Positions 20,464 to 29,523 of a stretch of DNA of 64,000 nt are shown piece by piece (position 1 is the first letter of the stretch; every line of letters begins with the position of its first letter). Both the position numbers and the translations under genes were made by a program. Source of the DNA: Allochromatium palmeri (lineage in GTDB: Bacteria; Pseudomonadota; Gammaproteobacteria; Chromatiales; Chromatiaceae); assembly GCF_009720725.1 (NCBI RefSeq), contig NZ_WNKT01000005.1, forward strand, positions 79,844-143,843, written 5' to 3'. Under the pieces are notes generated by a model. That model searched no databases. It was given only the letters and a program-made list of their open reading frames with translations, and was not told where the DNA came from.

Positions 20464-21132
20464 GTGATCCGCTTTCAAAACGTCTTCAAGCGTTATCCCG
20501 AACGTGGCGACGCACTGTCCGCCATCGACTTCGAAATCCAAACCGGCGAGATGGTCTTTCTGACCGGACACTCGGGCGCCGGCAAGAGCACGCTGTTGCG
20601 CCTGATCGGTCTGCTCGAACGCCCCTCGCGCGGACAGGTGCTGGTCAACGGACGCAATCTCGGCACCCTGCCGCGCCGTGACATCCCGCATCATCGCCGT
20701 CAGGTCGGCATGATCTTCCAGGATCATCGCCTGCTGTCAGACCGCACCGTCTTCGACAATGTCGCCCTGCCGCTGGTCGTCACCGGCATCCACTCCAAGG
20801 AGATCGAGCGCCGGGTACGCGCGGCACTCGATCAGGTCGGACTGCTGGCGCGCGCGCGCGCCACACCGCTCGCCCTCTCGGGCGGTGAGCAGCAGCGTGT
20901 CGGCATTGCGCGCGCTCTGGTCGGGCGTCCGCCTGTGCTGCTGGCCGACGAACCGACCGGAAACCTCGACCCGGATCTCTCGCGCGAGATCTTTGAGCTG
21001 TTCGAGCGTTTCAAATATGTCGGCGTGACACTGCTGATCGCCACCCATGATTTCGAGCTGGTCAACAGCCGCCAACACCGCACGCTCACCCTGGACGCGG
21101 GGCGACTCGTCAGCGATACGGGAGCCTGGTAA
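20464..21132 (+). CDS. ftsE: Cell division ATP-binding protein FtsE
   Basis: 222 residues, GTG start. ABC ATPase that with FtsX activates peptidoglycan hydrolases at the division site. Walker A is GHSGAGKST, the signature is LSGGEQQRVGIARA, and Walker B is VLLADEPTGNLD followed by ATHD. The length is standard. AGGAG lies about 14 bases upstream of the GTG, so spacing is somewhat long. The ftsX ATG follows two bases after the stop. Confidence 0.96.
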   Translation: MIRFQNVFKRYPERGDALSAIDFEIQTGEMVFLTGHSGAGKSTLLRLIGLLERPSRGQVLVNGRNLGTLPRRDIPHHRRQVGMIFQDHRLLSDRTVFDNVALPLVVTGIHSKEIERRVRAALDQVGLLARARATPLALSGGEQQRVGIARALVGRPPVLLADEPTGNLDPDLSREIFELFERFKYVGVTLLIATHDFELVNSRQHRTLTLDAGRLVSDTGAW

Positions 21133-21134
21133 GC

Positions 21135-22127
21135 ATGAGTCGAAGACGCCTCCAACGTTCTGTTCGCGCGCCCCGCCCGCCGCGCGCCCGAGGCCCCAAG
21201 TTCCTTGAGCGCCCCGGAATCTGGTTCAACCAGCATCTACAGACACTCATCGAAACACTCGGTCGTCTGCGCGCCAACCCCCTGCCCTCCATCATGACCG
21301 TGGCCGTGATCGGCATCTCGCTCGCCCTGCCGGCCGCGCTCTATGTGCTGAGCGAGAATCTGCGCGCCATGGCCGGCGGCTGGGATCAGACGGCGGCGAT
21401 TTCGCTCTTCCTCGACCTCAAGGTCGCCGACCAGCAGGCCACCAACCTGGCCGATCAGCTCAAAAGCTGGGAGGAGATTGCGAACATCAGTCTGATCACG
21501 CCCGATCAGGCACTGGCCGAGTTTCGCGATCTGGGCGGCTTCGAGGACGCGCTCGACCGGATCACCGAGAATCCGCTGCCGAACGTGCTGGCCATCTATC
21601 CCGTCCCCGAGTACGCCAGCCCGGATCATCTGCAAGCCTTGCAAGAGCGTCTGCTGGATCTGCCTGAGGCGGATTTCGCGCGCATGGATACGCTCTGGCT
21701 ACAGCGCTTGCAGGCGATCCTGGATCTGGTGCAAATCATCGCGCTGCTGCTCGGGGCGCTGCTTGGCATCGGCGTCTTGCTGATCGTGGGCAACACGATC
21801 CGGCTCGAAATCCTCAACCGGCGCATCGAAATCGAAATCATGGAGCTGGTCGGCGCTACGGCGGCGTTCATCCGCCGCCCCTTTCTCTATACGGGCGCCT
21901 GGTACGGACTGCTGGGAGGACTGTCGGCCTGGCTGCTGGTGAGCCTGTCGATTCTGGTGCTCCAGGGTTCAGTTTCACGACTGGCTTCGCTGTATCACAG
22001 CGAATTCAGACTCTCGGGGCTGGGGTTTGCCGATACCGGCTCCATGCTCGGCGCCAGTATTCTGCTCGGATTCATCGGCAGCTGGCTGGCGGTCAATCAT
22101 CATCTGCGCGGGGCCAAGCCCATTTGA
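21135..22127 (+). CDS. ftsX: Cell division membrane protein FtsX
   Basis: 330 residues. Permease-like subunit partnering FtsE. A basic, Pro/Arg-rich cytoplasmic N-terminus (RAPRPPRARGP) is followed by a first membrane helix near residue 55-75. A periplasmic domain of about 100 residues follows, then three C-terminal helices (VQIIALLLGALLGIGVLLIV, WYGLLGGLSAWLLVSLSI, GASILLGFIGSWLAV). This is the FtsX topology. rpoH, a frequent next neighbour, is absent; the convergent gene follows immediately. Confidence 0.95.
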   Translation: MSRRRLQRSVRAPRPPRARGPKFLERPGIWFNQHLQTLIETLGRLRANPLPSIMTVAVIGISLALPAALYVLSENLRAMAGGWDQTAAISLFLDLKVADQQATNLADQLKSWEEIANISLITPDQALAEFRDLGGFEDALDRITENPLPNVLAIYPVPEYASPDHLQALQERLLDLPEADFARMDTLWLQRLQAILDLVQIIALLLGALLGIGVLLIVGNTIRLEILNRRIEIEIMELVGATAAFIRRPFLYTGAWYGLLGGLSAWLLVSLSILVLQGSVSRLASLYHSEFRLSGLGFADTGSMLGASILLGFIGSWLAVNHHLRGAKPI

Positions 22128-22134
22128 GACCGCG

Positions 22135-22923
22135 CTAACGACTCGCCGCTGTGGCAGAGACCGGGGATTCGGCCAAGCACACGCCCTCGGGCAATTCGAT
22201 GCACATGCTGATGGGCAGATGATCCGAGAGCGCATAGTCGACCACGCGCGCCGAGACGACGGTGATCGGGCTTGAGACCAGGATGTGGTCGAGATTGTGG
22301 CGCGGGCGCCAGCTCGGGAAGGTCTTGAGCTCGCAGTCCAGTCCGCTCATTCCGGAACGACTGACCATGTTGCGCAGTTGCCTGGAGTCACAGCCGCAGT
22401 TGAAGTCACCCATCAGCACCAGATAGGGATAGGTGTGCGCGAGCTGGCTCAGATAATCCAGTTGACGCCGGCGCGCATTCCAGCCGAGCGCCAGATGGAC
22501 GATACCGATGGCCAGGACCTCGCCGTCATCGAGCACGAACTCCGCCACCACCACGCCACGCCCCGGCAGCCCCGGCAGACGATGCTCAGTGATACAGGTC
22601 GGGCGCGGACGCGCGAGCAGTCCGTTGCTGTGCTGAGCAAAGGGGGCCAGATTGCGGTTGATCTGGCGATACCAGTGCGGAAACGCGCCCTGAGCGGCCA
22701 GATACTGGGTCTGATCGATATAGGAACTGCGCAGACTGCCGGCATCGACCTCTTGCAGCCCGACGACATCGAACTGACGCAGCAATGGCGCGATGCGCGC
22801 CAGGTTGATCAGGCGCTCGGGATGGGGCAGCAGATGTTTCCAGCTATGGACGAAATAGTCGCTGTATTGACGCGACTCGATACCGGCCTGGACGTTATAG
22901 CTGAGCAGATTCAGTTGGCGCAT
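22135..22923 (-). CDS. Endonuclease/exonuclease/phosphatase (EEP) family hydrolase
   Basis: 262 residues, DNase I-like fold. Visible motifs in order: LLSYNVQ (Asn), VVGLQEVD (metal-binding Glu), LMGDFNC (Asp and Asn) and the C-terminal SDHLPI (catalytic Asp-His). All key residues are kept, so it should be a Mg-dependent phosphodiesterase or phosphatase. No signal peptide is evident. The substrate cannot be assigned; members act on DNA, lipids or phosphosugars. It overlaps the end of the DUF167 gene by 13 bases and ends eight bases from the convergent ftsX stop. Confidence 0.85.
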   Translation of the reverse strand: MRQLNLLSYNVQAGIESRQYSDYFVHSWKHLLPHPERLINLARIAPLLRQFDVVGLQEVDAGSLRSSYIDQTQYLAAQGAFPHWYRQINRNLAPFAQHSNGLLARPRPTCITEHRLPGLPGRGVVVAEFVLDDGEVLAIGIVHLALGWNARRRQLDYLSQLAHTYPYLVLMGDFNCGCDSRQLRNMVSRSGMSGLDCELKTFPSWRPRHNLDHILVSSPITVVSARVVDYALSDHLPISMCIELPEGVCLAESPVSATAASR

Positions 22924-23213
22924 GTCGGGGTTCCGACCGGCAGCGGTAGCAGGCGCGGGCGCTGGATACGCAGTCGCTTGTAGCGTGCCTGCTCGCCGCT
23001 CAGGATCTCGACCTTGGACAGCGAGACCCCGAAGGCATCGGCGATGAAGCGTCGCAGGGCCTGATTGCCCTTGCCCTCGACCGGCGGTGCCTTGAGCCGT
23101 ACCCGGTAGTAGTCGCCGCCGGGGTCGGGTTCGAGGAAGGCGTCCTTGGGTGCGCGCGGCTGCACGCGCAGCCGCAGTTCCAGATCCTCGCCGTCCCAGC
23201 GGTACCAGCTCAT
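22911..23213 (-). CDS. yggU: DUF167/YggU family protein
   Basis: 100 residues with the YggU hallmarks LRVQPRAPKDAF, YRVRLKAPPVEGKGNQALRRF and GVSLSKVEILSGEQARYK. This is a small conserved protein of unknown function, usually encoded directly after yggT, as here (16 bases after the YggT stop). The C-terminus (LLPLPVGTPTCAN) extends over the start of the EEP gene. Confidence 0.93.
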   Translation of the reverse strand: MSWYRWDGEDLELRLRVQPRAPKDAFLEPDPGGDYYRVRLKAPPVEGKGNQALRRFIADAFGVSLSKVEILSGEQARYKRLRIQRPRLLPLPVGTPTCAN

Positions 23214-23229
23214 CGTGACCGTCGACCGC

Positions 23230-23805
23230 TCAGAAAGGGCTGGCGACCAGCCATTTGAGCGGCGGGATCAGCAGCATGTTGAGCAGCACCAGACCCATCA
23301 TGACCAGCATCGGCGAAAGATCGATACCACCGATGGGACGAATGACCCGCTGCGCCGGTCGCATCACGGGCGCGGTCAGTCGATCCAGCAGGGCGGTCGC
23401 CGGATTGTAGGGATCGGGATTGACCCAGCTCAGGATGACCCGGATCAGCACCGAGAACAGCAGGATGTTGATGAAGAGTTCGACCATGCTCGGAATGGCC
23501 CAGGCGAAGGCACCGAACAGCGAGCGATCCAGCCCCACGACCAGCGCCATCAGCCCCAGCTCGACCGCCGACAGCAGCCAGATCAGCACCAGCGCCGCCA
23601 GATCCAATCCGCCATAGCCGGGAATGACCCGACGCAGCGGACGCAGCACCGGCGTGGTGATCCGCACCACGAACTGCGAGAGCGGATTGTAGAAATCGGC
23701 CCGCACCCATTGCAGCAGAAAGCGGATCGCGACCACGGCGATATAGAGTCCGAACAGGGTCTGGATCAGAAAGACCAGCGGATCGAGCAGATAAGAACCG
23801 GTCAT
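23230..23805 (-). CDS. yggT: YggT family integral membrane protein
   Basis: 191 residues made of two repeated YggT units, each with two hydrophobic helices around a conserved L-RR-IPGYGGLDL / MRPAQRVIRPIGGIDLSP motif. YggT proteins are inner-membrane proteins of poorly defined role, linked in other bacteria to osmotic tolerance or division-site processes. Start and stop overlap proC (ATGA), giving a tight proC-yggT-yggU unit. Confidence 0.92.
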   Translation of the reverse strand: MTGSYLLDPLVFLIQTLFGLYIAVVAIRFLLQWVRADFYNPLSQFVVRITTPVLRPLRRVIPGYGGLDLAALVLIWLLSAVELGLMALVVGLDRSLFGAFAWAIPSMVELFINILLFSVLIRVILSWVNPDPYNPATALLDRLTAPVMRPAQRVIRPIGGIDLSPMLVMMGLVLLNMLLIPPLKWLVASPF

Positions 23806-24632
23806 GGCGCCTCCGAGAGTGTTTTCGACAGCTCGACCGCTCGATCACGCGCGGCGCGCGCGGCCCGCTCGACCAGGGCGCGCAGATCGGCCTCGTCGAA
23901 GACGGCCAGCGCGCGTTCGGTGGTCCCACCGGGCGAGGTGACCTGCTCGCGCAGACGCGACGGCGGGGCGTCGCTCTCCATGGCCATCTTGGCCGCACCG
24001 AGCGCGGTCTGGATGGTCAGCAGGCGCGCCGTCTCGCCGTCGAGGCCCAGCTCGATCGCCGCCTGCTCCAGCGCCTCCATGAACAGGAAGAAATAGGCCG
24101 GCCCGCTGCCCGAGATAGCCGTGACCGCGTCGATCTGCGCTTCCTCATCGACCCAGCGCACCAGTCCAACCGCGCGCAGGATGGTCTCGGCGCGGTTGCG
24201 GCCTTCGGTGTCGACCTCGGGACTGGCGTGCAGTCCAATGGCACCGGTCTGCACCATCGCCGGGGTGTTGGGCATGGCGCGCACGATCGGCAGGGGCGCG
24301 CCGAGCCAGCGCTGAATGGTCTGCTCGGGCACGCCGGCCATCACTGAGACGATCAGCGGCCGGTGATTGGCCAGTAGCGGCGCAAGCTCGGCGCAGACCG
24401 CAGCGGCCAGTTGCGGCTTGATGCAGAGCACCAGGGTCTCGGCCTCGGCAAGCGCCTCGGCGTTACTGGCAAGCGCGCGCACGCCGAGACTGGCTTGCAG
24501 GGATTGACGCCGTTCGGGACTTGGGTCAGAAACCTGGATGGCGTGCGGCGCATAGCCATCGGCGATCAGACCGGCGATCAGACTGGTGGCCATGTTGCCG
24601 CCACCGATGAAGCGAATGTTGGCTGTAGTCAT
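23802..24632 (-). CDS. proC: Pyrroline-5-carboxylate reductase
   Basis: 276 residues. Reduces 1-pyrroline-5-carboxylate to L-proline with NAD(P)H, the last step of proline synthesis. It has the N-terminal Rossmann motif FIGGGNMATSLIAGL, then VLCIKPQLAAAV, RAMPNTPAMV and the C-terminal signature AVTAISGSGPAYFFLFMEAL plus TSPGGTT. The length is typical. It is separated from the YggS gene upstream by about 60 bases. Confidence 0.96.
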   Translation of the reverse strand: MTTANIRFIGGGNMATSLIAGLIADGYAPHAIQVSDPSPERRQSLQASLGVRALASNAEALAEAETLVLCIKPQLAAAVCAELAPLLANHRPLIVSVMAGVPEQTIQRWLGAPLPIVRAMPNTPAMVQTGAIGLHASPEVDTEGRNRAETILRAVGLVRWVDEEAQIDAVTAISGSGPAYFFLFMEALEQAAIELGLDGETARLLTIQTALGAAKMAMESDAPPSRLREQVTSPGGTTERALAVFDEADLRALVERAARAARDRAVELSKTLSEAP

Positions 24633-24695
24633 TGCAATCGCGATAGATTCAGTGTGACGAGCGATGGGGCATTGTACGGCAATTCTTGCCCCTCA

Positions 24696-25394
24696 TCAGT
24701 TGGTGGGACGTGCGCCGAAGACCGCTGTGCCGATGCGCACCTGGGTCGCGCCTTCCAGGATCGCCGCTTCCAGGTCGTCGGACATGCCCATCGAAAGCAC
24801 GTCGAGCGGACATTCAGGCGTCGCGAGCCGGTCGCGCCATTCGCGGAGTTCACGGAACGGTCGGCGCTGTTCGGCTTCGTCCTCGGACGGCGCGGGCAAC
24901 GTCATGAGTCCGCGCACGCGCAGGCCCGGAAGCTCGGCGCACTGAGCGAGCAACGCACTGACGTCCTCGGGCGCGACACCGCCTTTACTCGACTCGCCGC
25001 TCAGATTGAGCTGAAGACAGACGTTCAGGGGCCGACGACTCGCCGGGCGCTGTTCGCTCAGACGCCGGGCATGGGTGGCATCGGCCAGACCATGCACCCA
25101 GTCGAAATGCGCCGCGATTTGGCGTGTCTTATTGGACTGGAGGCGGCCGATGAAATGCCACTCGATGTCGTCGAGATCCGCCAGCAGCGCCTGTTTGTCG
25201 AGCGCCTCCTGCAAATAGCTCTCACCGAAGGCGCGTTGACCGGCGGCATGAGCGGCGCGGATGGCCGCGGGCGGTTGTTTCTTGCTCACCGCGATCAGAG
25301 CGACTGAGCCTGCTGGCCGGCCCGCGCGCTCAGTCGCCGCCTGGATGCGTGCGAGCACCTGATGGCGATGCCGGGCGATCTGCTCAGGGATCAT
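24696..25394 (-). CDS. yggS: YggS/PLPBP family pyridoxal-phosphate homeostasis protein
   Basis: 232 residues, single alanine-racemase-like TIM barrel. The PLP lysine is in [12 protein letters not shown], followed by [22 protein letters not shown] and the phosphate-binding end [22 protein letters not shown]. These proteins bind PLP without known enzyme activity and affect vitamin B6 and amino-acid balance. The start overlaps the rdgB stop by four bases. Confidence 0.94.
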   Translation of the reverse strand: MIPEQIARHRHQVLARIQAATERAGRPAGSVALIAVSKKQPPAAIRAAHAAGQRAFGESYLQEALDKQALLADLDDIEWHFIGRLQSNKTRQIAAHFDWVHGLADATHARRLSEQRPASRRPLNVCLQLNLSGESSKGGVAPEDVSALLAQCAELPGLRVRGLMTLPAPSEDEAEQRRPFRELREWRDRLATPECPLDVLSMGMSDDLEAAILEGATQVRIGTAVFGARPTN

Positions 25395-25999
25395 GATGCA
25401 AACATCTCCTGGACGCGTCGTAACGCCTGACCGCGATGACTGAGCTGATTCTTGGTGTCAGGGTCGAGCTCCGCTGAGCTGCATCCCTGGCTCGGAACCA
25501 GAAAGATTGGATCATAGCCGAAGCCATTGCTCCCGCGCGGCTCGAACAGGATACGCCCTTCCCAGGTGCCCTGACAGATCAGCGGCGTCGGATCCTCGGC
25601 ATGGCGCAGATAGACCAGCACACATTGGAAGCGCGCCGTGCGCTCGGTCTCGGGCACGTCCGTGAGATCCACGAGCAGTTTGCGCAGATTGGCCGCGTCC
25701 GTGGCACCCGGACCGGCATAGCGTGCCGAGTAGATCCCAGGCGCGCCACGCAGTGCGTCGACTTCCAGCCCCGAGTCATCGGCGATGGCCGGCAAGCCGC
25801 TGTGATGCGCGGCATGGCGCGCTTTGAGGATAGCGTTCTCGACGAAGGTCAGGCCGGTCTCTTCGACCTCGGGGACGCCGTATTCGCTCTGAGGGCGAAT
25901 ATGGATTCGAGCCTCGGCCAGCACGCGTTCGATTTCGCGAACCTTGCCGGCGTTATTGCTGGCCAGGACGATGGTCGCATTGAGATGGGATTGCGTCAT
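25391..25999 (-). CDS. rdgB: XTP/dITP diphosphatase (non-canonical purine NTPase)
   Basis: 202 residues. House-cleaning enzyme that hydrolyses dITP and XTP to monophosphates, preventing their incorporation into nucleic acids. Family motifs: [14 protein letters not shown], the catalytic stretch [42 protein letters not shown] and [11 protein letters not shown]. It sits nine bases after the rph stop. Confidence 0.96.
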   Translation of the reverse strand: MTQSHLNATIVLASNNAGKVREIERVLAEARIHIRPQSEYGVPEVEETGLTFVENAILKARHAAHHSGLPAIADDSGLEVDALRGAPGIYSARYAGPGATDAANLRKLLVDLTDVPETERTARFQCVLVYLRHAEDPTPLICQGTWEGRILFEPRGSNGFGYDPIFLVPSQGCSSAELDPDTKNQLSHRGQALRRVQEMFAS

Positions 26000-26008
26000 C
26001 GAAGTGCC

Positions 26009-26725
26009 TCAGGACTCCAGGGCGGCGCGTTGTGCGACCTGGATGGCGCCGATACCCGTCGCGCCCAGTTCCAGCAGCGCATCGAGTTCGGCGCGGGTGA
26101 AGGGATGCCCCTCGGCAGTGCCCTGGACCTCGATGAAACGCCCCTCGCCATCCATCACCAGATTCATATCGGTCTCAGCGACTGAATCCTCGGCATAGTC
26201 GAGATCGAGCACAGGCACGCCTTGATAGACGCCCACCGAAACAGCGGCGATCTGGGTCGTGATCGGATCGCGTTTGAGTTCGCCGCTGGCGAGCAGACGG
26301 TCGATGGCTTCGCGCAGTGCGACCCAGGCACCGGTGATGGCCGCGGTACGGGTGCCGCCATCCGCCTGAAGCACATCGCAATCGAACGTAATGGTGCGCT
26401 CGCCGAGTGCCTTCAGATCGACAGCCGCCCGCAGGGCACGGCCGATCAGGCGCTGGATCTCCAGAGTCCGTCCACCCTGCTTGCCACGCGCGGCCTCACG
26501 CGGCATACGCTCGCCGGTCGCGCGCGGCAGCATTCCATATTCGGCGGTGATCCAGCCCTGGCCCTTGCCTTTCAGAAAGGGCGGCACGCGCGGCTCGACG
26601 CTGGCGGTGCAGAGTACGCGCGTGTCGCCGAACTCGACGAGGACCGAGCCCTCGGCATGACGGGTGAAACCGCGCGTGAAGCGAATCGGACGCGCCTCGT
26701 CGGGGCGACGTTGGGAAGGTCTCAT
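26009..26725 (-). CDS. rph: RNase PH
   Basis: 238 residues. Phosphorolytic 3'-5' exoribonuclease that trims tRNA 3' ends. Key stretches: [19 protein letters not shown], the [19 protein letters not shown] arginine cluster, [11 protein letters not shown], and [18 protein letters not shown]. It appears full length, unlike the frameshifted rph of E. coli K-12. GGAGG lies six bases upstream of the ATG. The IS200/IS605-like element ends only about 15 bases before the start codon, so the element forms the whole promoter-proximal leader of this rph-rdgB-yggS-proC group. Confidence 0.96.
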   Translation of the reverse strand: MRPSQRRPDEARPIRFTRGFTRHAEGSVLVEFGDTRVLCTASVEPRVPPFLKGKGQGWITAEYGMLPRATGERMPREAARGKQGGRTLEIQRLIGRALRAAVDLKALGERTITFDCDVLQADGGTRTAAITGAWVALREAIDRLLASGELKRDPITTQIAAVSVGVYQGVPVLDLDYAEDSVAETDMNLVMDGEGRFIEVQGTAEGHPFTRAELDALLELGATGIGAIQVAQRAALES

Positions 26726-26739
26726 CAGTTCCTCCGCGA

Positions 26740-27122
26740 GAAACCCCGTCCTTCAGGGCGGGGAGGGATAGCGGCTACGACTGTGCAGCCACCGGAAACA
26801 GGTGCAGGCTTTCCACCTGCCGGGCCGTGAGGCTCTGCCCGTAAGGGCCTGGTGACGGTGCGGCGTCTCACGACGCCACACGCTCCCCTCGCCAATGTGT
26901 GCAACCGGCTCCCGCTGGCGCGGCGATCAAAACCTTCGGCGCTTTACCTTTCGCCTGCATGATCTCGACCTTTCAGAGCGGCGGACTGAGGAAGCATCCG
27001 CCGGTGAGTCTTAGCGACCTGTTGCATACGTAGCCCCTTTCGACCCTCCTGGTCAGGCGGACTGAGGCTGGTCAACCCAGCTTGCTCTCACAAGCTCCGC
27101 CCTTCAGGGCGGGGTAGTTGAC
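26740..27122 (-). mobile_element. Stand-alone IS200/IS605-type element with omega-RNA-like sequence, no protein gene
   Basis: A 383-base segment bordered by two related hairpins, 26744-26763 (CCCCGTCC-TTCA-GGGCGGGG) and 27097-27112 (CCGCCC-TTCA-GGGCGG), both reading CTTCAGGGCGGGG on the plus strand. Such hairpins are the usual ends of IS200/IS605 elements and their omega RNAs. Between them the minus strand is dense in short hairpins (for example GGCGTC-GTGA-GACGCC) but has no open frame for a Y1 transposase, TnpB or IscB. I read it as a non-autonomous element. Family naming rests on recalled resemblance. Its right end abuts the rph ribosome site. Confidence 0.6.
26977..27122 (-). ncRNA. Candidate HEARO/IscB-type omega RNA 5' domain
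   Basis: Minus-strand RNA model from 27122: a closing stem GUCAAC (27122-27117) with GUUGAC (27076-27071) encloses two adjacent hairpins, CCGCCC-UGAA-GGGCGG (27112-27097) and AGCUUG-UGAGAG-CAAGCU (27096-27079), a perfect three-way junction. After a purine-rich linker (GGUCGAAAGGGGCUACG), a CGGCGGA/UCCGCCG hairpin follows near 27003-26979. The CAGUCCGCC sequence occurs twice (near 27065 and 26985), so alternative or pseudoknot pairing is possible. The layout matches what I recall of HEARO RNAs, whose guide lies 5' of the scaffold. Whether it is transcribed is unknown. Confidence 0.5.
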
Positions 27123-27331
27123 GATATCTAGCGGCTCCGATACGGAATGGTGGATTTGGACGGTGAATATCAAGGCTCGGGATTGAGCGCAATCTGTGCG
27201 TCCCATACAACAGACACGAGATCCCAGAACAGCCAATGGGACGCGGGTCATTGGCATCCAAACCTGCCCTGGCGATCGCCGTCACCCGTCATGTCTAACC
27301 GCTGCCTGGTGACGTCGAACCTGTCTTTGTG

Positions 27332-27360
27332 GCATCTTGAGCGCCTTGGCGCTAAGATGC
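27332..27360. repeat. Long palindrome between omega-like element and porin
   Basis: Left arm 27332-27345 (GCATCTTGAGCGCC) pairs with right arm 27348-27360 (GGCGCTAAGATGC) as a 13-bp stem with one bulged G and a two-base spacer. No T run follows on either strand, so it is not a simple terminator. The surrounding 27123-27480 shows no convincing gene. Confidence 0.5.
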
Positions 27361-27487
27361 TCCTGATTCACTATAAGCGCCCACCGCACGATTTTGAAGC
27401 CTAGTTGCGGATACGGATCAAATGGATGTGAAAGCGCCCGACTGGACTCGATGCATCCCCGGCTCGACCAAGTCCAAAGAGTGCTGC

Positions 27488-27522
27488 AAAAAAGAGACAT
27501 CTGTTGTCAGTGTGTCTTTTTT
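27488..27522 (+). promoter_or_regulatory. A/T-flanked inverted repeat in the porin upstream region
   Basis: AAAAAAGAGACA (27488-27499) faces TGTGTCTTTTTT (27511-27522) with one mismatch and an 11-base loop, ending in six T residues. It has the form of an intrinsic terminator on either strand, or an attenuator or operator ahead of the porin gene. It lies about 110 bases upstream of the porin ATG. GCTGCAAAA and GTTGCAAAA flank it on both sides. Confidence 0.45.
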
Positions 27523-27633
27523 CGCCCAATCTGTTGCAAAACGCCATTTCGTACTCTATAGTTCACAGCGCAAAGCATGATTGCGCTCGATTTCTGCAGT
27601 CAAACTGACAAATTCACAACAGCGGAGAACAGC

Positions 27634-28758
27634 ATGAACAAGAAACTTCTGAGCATGGCGGTTGCCGCCGCGATGGTTGCTCCGACCGCCGCGATGGCTG
27701 AAGCCATTCTGTACGGCAAGCTGCACATGTCGATCGACTGGGCGGATGTCGAGGAAGGCTTCCAGGGTTGGGGCCTCAACGGTGGCGCCGCCATCCCCGG
27801 TGAAGGCACTGCAAACCGTATCGGCCTCAAGGGTTCCGAGGATCTGGGCAATGGCATGAAGGCCATCTATCAGGTCGAGTTCGGCATCAAGATGACTGAG
27901 GAAAGCGTGCGCGGTAACGCGGCCTCCGGTGGCGACGACTTCATCACCATGCGTAACAGCTTCGTCGGTCTGACCGGCGGCTGGGGTACCTTCGTTGTTG
28001 GCCGTAACGACACCCCGTACAAGACCTCGACCGCCAAGCTCGATCTGTTCGCCGACACCATGGCTGACTACAACGGCACCGTTCGCTTCGACGACGTCCG
28101 TGCCGACAACGCCATCGCCTATGTCAGCCCGAGCCTGAGCGGCTTCCAGCTCGCCGCCGCGATTCACTCCGGTGGCGGCTCGACCGTAATCGATGAGCTG
28201 AACCTCAACTCCGACAGTATCGCCGACGCCTTCTCCATCGCTGGTATCTACAGCAATGGTCCGTTCTACGCCTCGCTGGCCTATGAATCGCTCAGCAATG
28301 AGCTGTACATGAATACGCAGACCAGCAACGACGATTTTTCGCCGCTGTATGTCAATGACGACTACACCAAGTGGCGTCTCGGCCTGGGCCTGATGGACTG
28401 GAATGGCTTCACGCTGACCGGTATCTATGAGGAACAGTCCAACCGCGTCGAGGGCCAGCTCAGCGCGTTGGGTACCGAGAAGCTGAAACTGTGGCAGATC
28501 CAGGCCGGCTACTCCTTCGGCAACAACATGGTCAAGGCCATGTACGGCAGTGGCGATCGTGATGGCCGCTTTGAAGAAATCAACTCCGCCAACGATCTCC
28601 GCGACAGCCTTGAGGGTGATTACTACACCTGGGCCATCGCCTTCGATCACAACCTGAGCAAGCGCACCAAGGCCTATATGGTCTACACCCAGGTCGACGA
28701 CGATCGTTCGTTCTCGGATTGGGACGGCTTCTCGGTGGGCATGATCCACAACTTCTAA
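27634..28758 (+). CDS. Gram-negative general porin
   Basis: 374 residues. Signal peptide MNKKLLSMAVAAAMVAPTAAMA, then AILYGKLHMSIDW, the usual start of a 16-strand trimeric porin. Alternating beta strands and aromatic girdles follow (GNGMKAIYQVEFGI, GLTGGWGTFVVGRNDTPYK), ending in the outer-membrane signature phenylalanine (GMIHNF). GGAG sits six bases before the ATG at 27634; an in-frame ATG at 27577 would bury the signal peptide. Strong codon bias and its own strong terminator suggest high expression. It should give passive diffusion through the outer membrane. Confidence 0.95.
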   Translation: MNKKLLSMAVAAAMVAPTAAMAEAILYGKLHMSIDWADVEEGFQGWGLNGGAAIPGEGTANRIGLKGSEDLGNGMKAIYQVEFGIKMTEESVRGNAASGGDDFITMRNSFVGLTGGWGTFVVGRNDTPYKTSTAKLDLFADTMADYNGTVRFDDVRADNAIAYVSPSLSGFQLAAAIHSGGGSTVIDELNLNSDSIADAFSIAGIYSNGPFYASLAYESLSNELYMNTQTSNDDFSPLYVNDDYTKWRLGLGLMDWNGFTLTGIYEEQSNRVEGQLSALGTEKLKLWQIQAGYSFGNNMVKAMYGSGDRDGRFEEINSANDLRDSLEGDYYTWAIAFDHNLSKRTKAYMVYTQVDDDRSFSDWDGFSVGMIHNF

Positions 28759-28783
28759 GCCTCGGCTCGAAGTGGCGTGAAGC

Positions 28784-28817
28784 AAAAACGGGATCCCTAG
28801 GGATCCCGTTTTCTTTT
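28784..28817 (+). terminator. Rho-independent terminator after the porin
   Basis: Perfect palindrome AAAACGGGATCCC / GGGATCCCGTTTT with a two-base centre, followed by CTTTT. It lies 26 bases after the porin stop. The A tract on the left may also allow it to stop transcription from the minus strand, where rpiA ends nearby. Confidence 0.9.
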
Positions 28818-28866
28818 GGACGTCATCGGCCGCAAAACACGCTTACGACGCCCCTCCCCCGCGCGC

Positions 28867-29523
28867 TCAGGGCTTGATCGTCCTCGGACCCTGCGCCGAC
28901 CCCAGAATCAGCACATCCGCCGGACGCCAGGCAAAGATGCCGACCGTGACCACGCCAGCGATAGTGTTGATCCGCTGTTCCAGCCCCTTGGGATCCGTGA
29001 TCTCCAGGTTCTGGACATCCAGAATGAGATTGCCGTTGTCGGTCACGAAGCCCTCGCGCCAGACCGGTGTACCGCCGAGTTGGACCAGTTCGCGCGCCAC
29101 ATAGCTACGCGCCATCGGAATGACCTCGACCGGCAGCGGGAAACCACCGAGCACCTCGACCAGCTTGCTCTCATCGGCGATACAGACGAACGTCCGACTG
29201 GCCGCCGCGACGATCTTCTCGCGCGTCAGCGCTCCGCCACCGCCCTTGATGAGCTCAAGCTGTCCATTGGACTCGTCGGCCCCGTCGACATAGAGCGCCA
29301 GCTCGCCCACGGCATTGAGATCGAAGACCTGGATACCGTGGCGCTTAAGACGCTCGCTTGAGACCTCGGAGCTGGAAACAGCGCCCTCGATCCGATGCTT
29401 GACGCTCGCCAGGGCATCGATGAAATGATTCACGGTCGAGCCGGTACCAACGCCGATCACACCACTCTCGACATAGTCGAGCGCGGCCTCAGCGGCTTGT
29501 TTTTTCAGATCGTCTTGATTCAC
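28867..29523 (-). CDS. rpiA: Ribose-5-phosphate isomerase A
   Basis: 218 residues. Interconverts ribose-5-phosphate and ribulose-5-phosphate, feeding the Calvin cycle and pentose phosphate pathway. Motifs: [27 protein letters not shown] with catalytic acidic residues, and [20 protein letters not shown] start overlaps the stop of the cyclo-ligase gene (GTGA), with GGAGG about ten bases upstream. In a photoautotroph it is also part of RuBP regeneration. Confidence 0.96.
   Translation of the reverse strand: MNQDDLKKQAAEAALDYVESGVIGVGTGSTVNHFIDALASVKHRIEGAVSSSEVSSERLKRHGIQVFDLNAVGELALYVDGADESNGQLELIKGGGGALTREKIVAAASRTFVCIADESKLVEVLGGFPLPVEVIPMARSYVARELVQLGGTPVWREGFVTDNGNLILDVQNLEITDPKGLEQRINTIAGVVTVGIFAWRPADVLILGSAQGPRTIKP

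Noticed and set aside
27556..28785. 409-codon minus-strand reading frame over the porin
   Set aside because: Complement of a highly biased porin gene; the porin strand has signal peptide, ribosome site and terminator.
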